Under the pieces are notes generated by a model. That model was given only the letters and a program-made list of their open reading frames with translations. It was not told the origin of the DNA and did not search any database. The position numbers and the translations under genes are program-made. A stretch of DNA of 64,000 bases from assembly GCF_029227915.1 (NCBI RefSeq), contig NC_079882.1:21891001-21955000 (forward strand). Direction: 5' to 3'. This document shows, piece by piece, positions 57,501-64,000 of this stretch (position 1 is the stretch's first letter; the number at the start of each line of letters is the position of its first letter). This DNA is from Hydractinia symbiolongicarpus (Eukaryota; Cnidaria; Hydrozoa; Anthoathecata; Hydractiniidae).

Positions 57501-60500
57501 TGTCGTTTAATAGGCTCATCGATCCATGGACAGGGTTTTCCTTGGACGCGTTTCTCAATCAGCGGTGGATGTTTGTCAAACGCATTTTTCAGCTGGGTAG
57601 AGAGGTATTCAACAGATTTGTTTACTTCATTGGAATTGTAGACATACAACCAGTCAATTTGGCGAATGTCATTTACAAGTAGCTCGGATTATAATTAGAG
57701 TAGTCCCGACATTTGATTACACGCGCTAGATATTTCTGTGTGTTAATTTTACGTGTAAGGCAAATCAAATCATGATCACTGAGACTTGTGCTGACGACAC
57801 TAACTGTTGGGTAGGAGTTTGGTTTGTTGACAAAAATCAAGTCAATTAACGATGACGTGTCTTTTGTAATTCTTGTAGCAGTTTTTACGAGCTGTTTGAA
57901 TCCATAGGAAGACATTTGGCTTTTGAAATCATTTGAGACGTTACTACGACTATAATTAATGTTGAAATCACCCATTAAATTAGTCTCCTTTTGTTCTCTG
58001 TTAACTTTCGTGATTGTTTCATTGAGAAGGTCGTTGTAATCTTTAGGTAGGTAGTTTGAAGTCTCAGGAGGGCGGTAAGAGCAACCAAAGATAATTGGTT
58101 TACTCTTTTTGACAGAAATCTCGATCCAAATTATTTCAAGTGAAGCGTTTTCAAGATCTTTTCTGTGTGTGTACATAATGTTGTTTTTGATGTATAATCC
58201 AACTCCTCTGCCTAATTCCTCAGAGCGAGATTTTCTCAAAAAATCGTAACCATCAATAAAAACTGTATCAACACAACTACCATTTTGTAAATGTGTCTCA
58301 GAAAGACTAAATATATATCCATCTCATTATGTGTAGATATAAATTCTTGAACTTCAGTAATGTTGTTTTCCAGCCCTTAAATGTTTTAATGAGCTATTTA
58401 CTACTCGAGAGAGTTTAAATTCATCTCTAGTAAGTGATTTCGACACAACAAAACAAGCTTCGTGATTTCCACAAGAGAGAATACAAAAAATCAATACAAA
58501 ACATAGAAAAAATTTTCGTGAAGCAACAGCAACTGATCCCGCCGCCATCATGTTAATTAATCTATTATAGTGTTATTATTTATTACTTTATTTATTTATT
58601 TATTATTTTATTTATTTGTGTACCAACTTTTTTCAGGAATTTAATTTTTTTATAGTTGGTACATATAAACAAGGTGAACTGAATGGTTACAGTGAAGAGT
58701 ATGGTGAGTTGATAAAGAAAACTAAAACAATGTAAACATTGAAAATGGATTTTCTTGTAATCCAGTTGCATGTTGATAGGTGAAAAATATTTATTTTTAG
58801 ACTCTGATGCAATGTTAACTTTCGCAGGAAATTATAAAGAAAATGTTCGAACTGGTGTTTGTCATTTTTTTATGCAGGTAATGAAATTATTATTGTGCAA
58901 AACCATTGTTTATCTACCAGTTGTTAGCATGGGAAGAATCCATGGGTCGGCTATCATAACATTTTCAGTCCTCAAATTATCACTGGTCACGCACAGTCAT
59001 TTCTATTTTTTACATCTGCAACACAAAGTGATGATTTGGTTGCCATTTTGAACAAAATATAAGCCCGTTTTTTTATGCTGTATTTCATGTCTCGATACTG
59101 TGGTACCATTTTGAGACTGACAAAATACAGGTAGAGATAAAATAAAGATAACTTTTTAAACATTTTACTTTTCAACTTCTCAGCATGGTGGAAGATTATT
59201 TGGTGTTGTTAACAAGAGTGGCCAACTAACTGGCAAAGATGTTATATATGTCTATCCTGATGAGAAGACTTACTTGAAAGGAAAATTTGATGTAAAATAT
59301 TTAACTGGTATACTTTTTAATGAACTTTTATTTTCATTAACATTGAACCTTCTCTTGTAGTATCGTTGCCAACAAAGGCCTTTATATTATTCGAAAAATG
59401 ATCAGATGTAAAATTTTTGTATAGGATGGAGAACTGGAAAGTGCATGTGAAGCAGAATATGATGGAATTGGGGACAAAAATAATCCGTATTCTTACAGAA
59501 AAATACCCAATGGTAATATCTATGTCCTCTGAGTCCTGTGTGAGTTTGGTAGAAATTTAAGTTGCACATTTTATTTCTCCATAATTAGCAGTTGAAATCA
59601 TAAAAGATGCTGAGTCATCTATGTCGATATCTAGTCACCCAATGCAGCCTGATTGTTATGAAGTAAAAAGGTTTGTGAATATAAGAATAAAAGTAATGTC
59701 CTCACTTATTCCGAATAAAATGTTGTGGTAATTTTTTAAATTTAGAGTTTGCGTGAAAAAATCAAACATTAAAGATGCAAATGAAGGGTTGTTTTCCTTA
59801 ATAAAAGAAGCACCAGATGTAAGTTAAATAATAAATAGGAACCAGGTAAAGGTTAAATTTAAAACTAAAGAACTCATGCGTTTCATATTTAGCAAGTAAT
59901 GTCATTTTACAATGGAATAAAAATCACACACGCAGAGGTATTTAAACAATTTTTTTTGTTTTTCCATTTTTGAAATTTGAAACTACTTCTAATGCTTATT
60001 CATCTACAATCGGTGACAAAAAAATTGGCACAACAGCAGTTTTTAGGACATTTTTCGAAATTGACAAAGACCAAGGCTGCGAAAGTACAACTTTTATTAT
60101 ACGTAGCAGGGTGACTGTTGTACTCAGAAGCACCATATTGGTACAGGGAGAAGTTAAAAATATGGTTATCTAATAACAACACGTAGAATCTATGGAAAAG
60201 CGTTGTTATGTTGTAAAAGCTTCTATAAAGATAAAATAATAAATCTGAGAAACACTAAAAATATTTCCATTTTGTTACCTGATTGTTTTATTAACAAAGT
60301 ACTTTTAGGATTTTTTTAACTGATTCTACCATTTTTGAAATCTGAAACTACTTCTAATGCTTATTCATCTACAATCGGTGACAAAAAAATTGGCACAACA
60401 GCAGTTTTTAGGACATTTTTCAAAATTGAATTTCTTAATTTTTCTGATCGTAACTTTTGTGTTCATGGATTGTTCATCACCAGTGAAATAAGAGATTTTT

Positions 60501-61536
60501 CTTTGTTACTTGAAATCCTATATTTTCTATCTTTCAGGGGATAATTTATATGTATATTTGTATAATATGTATAATTTCTTTATTATAGAACATAGTATGT
60601 AACAATAAAGATAGAGAACTAAAACTGGTTTTCTCCTTAATTATCCTTATTTTTTTATTTTATTTTTTATTTCGTTCGCAGCAAAATATCCTTAAAAATG
60701 TCAATTTGTCTCCTTATTTCTACTTAATAATATCCTTACTTTTGTTTTCATTTTATTAGTGGTCACCCTGCGTAGGTATTCTAAGCCGTATTTAGAATGC
60801 GCTAGTCGCTGCTTCTAACATGTCGAAAATACAGAATAATCCACGTCAGATCCTACGAATCCCGAATTGCGTAAATATAATAAAGAAACAGTCGAAATTA
60901 CTACTTACTCCAACGAACTTTAAAATTAGCATTCATGCGCTATCATTTTTTTGTGCTGATTGTAGTATACGATAGTGATGGTCTTAATTTCAGGTTGATG
61001 GTCGTGATTGGAAGTACAATGATAATACCATATCTCTTAATGATGAGGTATAACATCATGTTGCTGTTATAGAAAGTAATACATATTTCAGTTTGATATA
61101 TATTTTTCGTGTTTTTAGTTGGTGATCGATGTTCCTACACCGTGGTGCGATACGTCTCATTATTGTGCAACATTAGGACATAAAGCAAATCACTCTTTTG
61201 AGCCTAACTGCAAATATGATAGGTAATGTATATGGGATTTTTAAAATATATGTCATCACAAACTGCGATATGTTAAGGTTTTGTCCCGCCTTATAACTGA
61301 ATGTGGATCTTTTCGATTTCATCGGCGTTTTGTTTAAACAAGTAAACCTCCGTATACTGTTTAGATTTAACCATCCTCGTTTTGGTGAAATAAAATGCAT
61401 TCGTACGATTAAAGAAGTATATCCAGGTGATGAATTGACTGTCGCCTATGGTTATGATCATGAAAAGTTGGACTCAGAAGCACCATATTGGTACAGGGAG
61501 AAGTTAAAAATATGGTTATCTAATAACAACACGTAG
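54558..61536 (+). CDS. SETD7: Histone-lysine N-methyltransferase SETD7 homologue (14 exons)
   Basis: Exons: 54558-54624, 55077-55169, 55247-55289, 55384-55460, 58656-58703, 58801-58877, 59184-59291, 59425-59512, 59589-59670, 59746-59818, 59893-59937, 60994-61047, 61119-61222, 61365-61536; the sum is 1131 nt, 376 aa (human about 366). SETD7 monomethylates H3K4 and many non-histone lysines. An acidic N-terminus is followed by MORN repeats at about residues 24-190 ([34 protein letters not shown]). The SET domain follows ([26 protein letters not shown] at 309-316; [10 protein letters not shown] at 343-352). Intron 3 uses a GC donor (AG/GCAAGT at 55290). Intron 4 (3.2 kb) holds a LINE, intron 6 a Helitron end, and intron 11 a copy of the last exon's end. 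AATAAA at 61582 is a likely poly(A) signal. Confidence 0.96.
55471..58559 (-). mobile_element. CR1/Jockey-like LINE in SETD7 intron 4
   Basis: On the - strand: an ORF start at 58551 with a hydrophobic N-terminus ([15 protein letters not shown]); an apurinic-type endonuclease at about 58239-57675 ([23 protein letters not shown]); a linker rich in Cys and Arg; and reverse transcriptase ([50 protein letters not shown]). A C-terminal part follows ([20 protein letters not shown] at about 56010). Several frameshifts break it. The tail is a run of AATAAA-like repeats at about 55490-55471, and similar T/A-rich sequence lies at the other junction (58560-58620), so target duplications are masked. It is about 3.1 kb, close to full length for the coding part. 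Confidence 0.85.
58917..59100 (-). mobile_element. Divergent Helitron G in SETD7 intron 6
   Basis: The 3' end on the - strand is CCCATGGATTCTTCCCATG, CTAACAA, CTGG (58920-58917) followed by T, a CTRR end with R = G. The rest has drifted and the 5' end was not identified; the right limit is approximate. Confidence 0.5.
59965..60427. repeat. Direct ~98-bp repeat pair in SETD7 intron 11
   Basis: Copies at 59965-60063 and 60329-60427 are nearly identical (both contain AATGCTTATTCATCTACAAT and TTGGCACAACAGCAGTTTTT). They flank the duplicated last-exon segment of SETD7. They have no ORF of interest; the open frames 59970-60173 and 60335-60544 start inside them by chance. Confidence 0.9.
60107..60770. 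mobile_element. Possible short DNA element with CAGGGTGAC ends
   Basis: The left end CAGGGTGAC at 60107 and right end GTCACCCTG at 60770 are inverted copies, and CGTAG is repeated directly outside both (60102-60106 and 60771-60775). The pair encloses the SETD7 last-exon copy. The terminal match is only nine bases, so this may be an element that captured host sequence or a coincidence; no superfamily is assigned. Confidence 0.4.
60122..60330 (+). pseudogene. Copy of SETD7 last-exon end and 3' UTR
   Basis: Matches 61472-61678 almost base for base: the final codons ([20 protein letters not shown] and TAG), then the 3' UTR with AATAAATCTGAGAAACACT. There are only scattered substitutions and a few small indels. 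It lies about 1.3 kb upstream of the real exon, inside intron 11. Without an acceptor in the proper place it is unlikely to be spliced, but it brings a stop and a poly(A) signal into the intron. Confidence 0.92.
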
Positions 61537-61739
61537 AATCTATGGAAAAGTTATGTTGTAAAAGCTTCTATAAAGATAAAATAATAAATCTGAGAAACAC
61601 TAAAAATATTTTCATTTTGTTACACTAATTATTTTATTAACAAAGTATACTTATAGGATTTTTTTAACTTATTCTACCTTCCAGTTTAAAATTAAGGGAT
61701 TGTTTACATTCGTGATATTTTGTCCTCATTTTTTATTAA

Positions 61740-61749
<10 letters not shown>

Positions 61750-61772
<23 letters not shown>

Positions 61773-61774
61773 TA
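61750..61774. repeat. AT dinucleotide repeat between SETD7 and ACTR6
   Basis: An uninterrupted TA run in the 271-bp spacer between the SETD7 stop and the ACTR6 start. It probably overlaps the ACTR6 promoter or the 3' flank of SETD7. Confidence 0.9.
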
Positions 61775-61807
61775 GTAGATAAAAACATTAAAATGTAAAG
61801 CAGTAAA

Positions 61808-62848
61808 ATGTCTTCAAGAACAGCAGTGTTGGACTTTGGAGCATATAATAACAAACTAGGATTGAACACAGATGAAAGACCAAGGTATGTTCTTTATATT
61901 TTATCTTGTATTCGTTTTATCTGTGCCTCTACTACAGGGTGTACATTTTGTCAGGAACTATCAAGAGTTTTTTTAAAACTTTATCAAAAAGTTGGAAATA
62001 TCAGCCATTTCTTTGACATGTTAGAAAAGTGTTAGGGATTTTCACTGTTCAAAATATTGGAATGGTTTTATTTACAATCCGTTCCGCCATTGTGCCTGGA
62101 TCACTTTCACATGATTAAATCAAAGTTCTGATGGAATATCTGTAACGGCCTAAAATATCTAAAAAGGAATGTCAGGAATTTTAGTCAAAAATGTCAGGAT
62201 TGTCATAAAAAACGGGTTAAATATTAAGTGAATAATTGTAATTTGAGGTATTGATGTGTTTTAGGATTATCCCAAATTATATTTCAAAAGCAAAGAACGA
62301 AAGACGGAAGGTTTTTATTGGTGATCAATTAAATGAGTGTAAAGATTTCTCTGGTTTCTTTTATGTCTTACCGTTTCAGAAGGTGTGTAGATTGACTTAC
62401 TTCCCCAGTTTTGTCTTTACAATATTGACTGTACCCTTTAAGTAGAATGCTTGTTAATTTTCACTTGTGCTGCATAATGTTAAAAACTAATTTACAGATT
62501 TAATATGTAGGGATACTTAGTCAATTGGGATGTACAACGACAGCTTTTTGATTACATGTTCAACAAGGATTCTCTCAAGGTTTGGATTGCATTTCAACTC
62601 ATATTGTTTTGTTTACACTTGGCATAGATAACGTAAATAATAAATGTTGATTTAGGGTGATGTTGATGAGACTCATCTAGTCATAACAGAACCACAGTTT
62701 AATTTTACTTCCATAAAGGTTTGATGCCTCTTTTCATTTAATTTACTAAACTAGTCGTTAGCCCGTGGAAAATCCACGGGTTTGCCCGTCCTTTTTATAC
62801 CGCATTGCGTGCTTCTCGCTATTGCGCAGCTAAGCTACCATTTTGCGT

Positions 62849-62879
<31 letters not shown>

Positions 62880-62905
62880 GGACAGACGGACAGACGGACA
62901 GACAG

Positions 62906-62971
<66 letters not shown>

Positions 62972-63390
62972 GTATACGGGCATTATAATATAGATTATTC
63001 AACTCTCTTTTTTCTTAGGTATTTTTTATGTGTTTTCTTTATGCAGGAGTGTTTAGATGAGATTTTGTTTGAAGAATATCGCTTTAAAGCAGTCTGTCGG
63101 ATAACAGGTGTGTACCTGCCAAATCTTTTACTTGTATTACACTCTACCGTGTAGCTGGTTTGCACTTTAACCCATATAGCTGATTTGCACTCCACCATAT
63201 TTTGTATTTTTGTTTAAACAAAGTATTTCTCTTATTTAATGCTAGCTGCACAATTGGCTGCACGGCAACGAAAACAAGAAGAAGAAGCGTCGAAAAAGCA
63301 CTTGTGCTGTTTGGTTGTTGATTCTGGATTTTCGTTCACACATGTTGTGCCTATATGTAATGGAAAGATTTTGAAAAAAGCTGTACGAAG
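61808..63390 (+). CDS. ACTR6: Actin-related protein 6 homologue, first six exons (continues past window)
   Basis: Exons: 61808-61884, 62265-62382, 62511-62579, 62656-62718, 63047-63107, 63246-63390 and a donor GTGAGT at 63391; 177 complete codons so far, all in frame. ARP6 is the nuclear actin-related subunit of SWR1/SRCAP remodelers that deposit histone H2A.Z. The N-terminus TAVLDFGAYNNKLGL is the actin-fold phosphate-1 loop. FYVLPFQKGYLVNWDVQRQL, LVITEPQFNFTSI and LFEEYRFKAV follow, and the last exon has VVDSGFSFTHVVP, the phosphate-2 loop. A Lys/Glu-rich insert (AARQRKQEEEASKK) comes before it. The remaining C-terminal half lies beyond 64000. A Helitron sits in intron 4. Confidence 0.95.
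62751..62994 (-). mobile_element. Non-autonomous Helitron E in ACTR6 intron 4
   Basis: The clearest copy in the window. On the - strand it begins TCTATATTATAATGCC (62994, host A before it) and ends CCCGTGGATTTTCCACGGG, CTAACGA, CTAG (62754-62751, host T after it). It is 244 bp long with an expanded CAGA tract inside and no ORF with a helicase. Confidence 0.85.
62849..62971. repeat. CAGA/CGGA tetranucleotide microsatellite
   Basis: An expanded CAGA run with several CGGA variants inside Helitron E. It makes long open frames of QTDR or RQTD repeats that are not genes. The equivalent place in the copies at 28056, 28180 and 48418 has only a few units, so the tract expanded in this copy. Confidence 0.95.
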
Positions 63391-64000
63391 GTGAGTTTTA
63401 TTTCCGTGCTGTTTTCTTCTCGTAAATTTATTTTCTCTCGTTCTTTAGAAGTGTTTCATAAGGATTTTTTTTAAATTAATCAAATGCAAGAGTTTGGAAT
63501 TTGGAACGTAGAAAGAAAAAGAAAAAAGAAGAATTGTGACGTGGGTTTAATTTTTGCGAATCAGTGAAAACAACACCTACGATGTTGAATTTTTGTCATT
63601 GTTTTGAAAATATGTTCCAATGAAAACTCAAAATTTGCGACAATGAATTCCTGTTAAAGCATTGTAATTTAACCCCATTCACCATAATGAATTGTACATC
63701 TTAATTTGCTTAAAATTCACTTTTTGCGTTACTGGTTATTTTTGGTTTTAAATCTAAAAAGATAAAATTATAAAAAAGGAATGCATCACAACACTTCAGA
63801 TAAATTTTATCCTTTATCTTTTTAGTTAGCTTAATCAAGTATAATTTTTTCTTGTTTTTTTGCTGTCTGAAAGTCGGCTTTCCCAATTAAGTGACTTTGA
63901 ATTCTATTTAGTTTATTTGTATCTCATATTTTGCGACAGCAGCTTCTTATTTAGCTTCTTCTTTAACTTGAAAATTGTTCATAATTTTTTTCTATAATAA
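63391..64000 (+). other. Start of ACTR6 intron 6
   Basis: Begins with donor GTGAGT. It is AT-rich, with a TTTTTGCGAATCAGTGAA-like stretch near 63553 resembling MITE debris. No exon was recognised before the window ends. Confidence 0.6.

Noticed and set aside
62805-63154. Two + frames of QTDR/RQTD repeats
   Set aside because: They come from the CAGA microsatellite inside a Helitron.

Overview
The window is nuclear DNA of an animal, AT-rich, with many small to medium GT-AG introns. Spliced proteins resemble human orthologues closely in domain order and motifs. The mobile-element mix (Helitron, Penelope-like, DIRS-like, Copia-like, Mutator-like, pogo-like and two LINE types) fits an early-branching invertebrate, most likely a cnidarian and perhaps a hydrozoan. 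The organism is an inference; nothing in the window names it.

Seven protein genes were rebuilt exon by exon, and six of them close in frame from ATG to stop: (1) IARS1, cytosolic isoleucyl-tRNA synthetase, + strand, 34 exons, 2023-18139, 1176 aa; (2) VGLL4, a two-Tondu TEAD cofactor, - strand, 3 exons, 21132-20187, 252 aa; (3) HSPA4/Hsp110, + strand, 14 exons, 22186-29567, about 848 aa (one donor ambiguous); (4) an F-box/LRR protein, - strand, 2 exons, 37187-34822, 585 aa; (5) UTP18, a WD40 protein of the small-subunit processome, + strand, 13 exons, 48799-52393, 511 aa; (6) SETD7, a MORN-repeat SET lysine methyltransferase, + strand, 14 exons, 54558-61536, 376 aa; (7) ACTR6/ARP6, + strand, first six exons only, 61808 to beyond the window end. 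VGLL4 and HSPA4 are head to head across about 1 kb, with a perfect three-unit heat-shock element about 90 bp before the HSPA4 start codon. UTP18, SETD7 and ACTR6 run the same way, and SETD7 and ACTR6 are only 271 bp apart. These are housekeeping, stress and chromatin genes with no evident shared pathway.

Introns and intergenic DNA are full of repeats. IARS1 introns hold a foldback element, a Penelope-like remnant with inverted terminal repeats, and a DIRS-like tyrosine-recombinase retroelement remnant. The 29.6-34.8 kb gap holds a 21-bp minisatellite, Helitrons and a pogo-like MITE. The 37.6-48.7 kb gap holds a duplicated scrap of the F-box gene cut off by a Copia-like remnant, a tRNA-derived SINE inside inverted repeats, a 2.2-kb inverted-repeat element and a Mutator-like element with a partial transposase ORF. 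A LINE whose reverse transcriptase carries a PHD-like finger lies between UTP18 and SETD7. A near full-length CR1/Jockey-like LINE sits in SETD7 intron 4, and SETD7 intron 11 contains a copy of the gene's own last-exon end and 3' UTR. Seven Helitron-type 3' ends (hairpin plus CTRR, flanked by T) all point the same way.

No rRNA, intact tRNA or CRISPR array was seen, and no convincing new biological system. The most unusual items are the SETD7 self-duplication, the SINE in inverted repeats, the iteron-bearing foldback element, the Penelope remnant with a decayed hammerhead-like core, and the LINE with a PHD-like finger.
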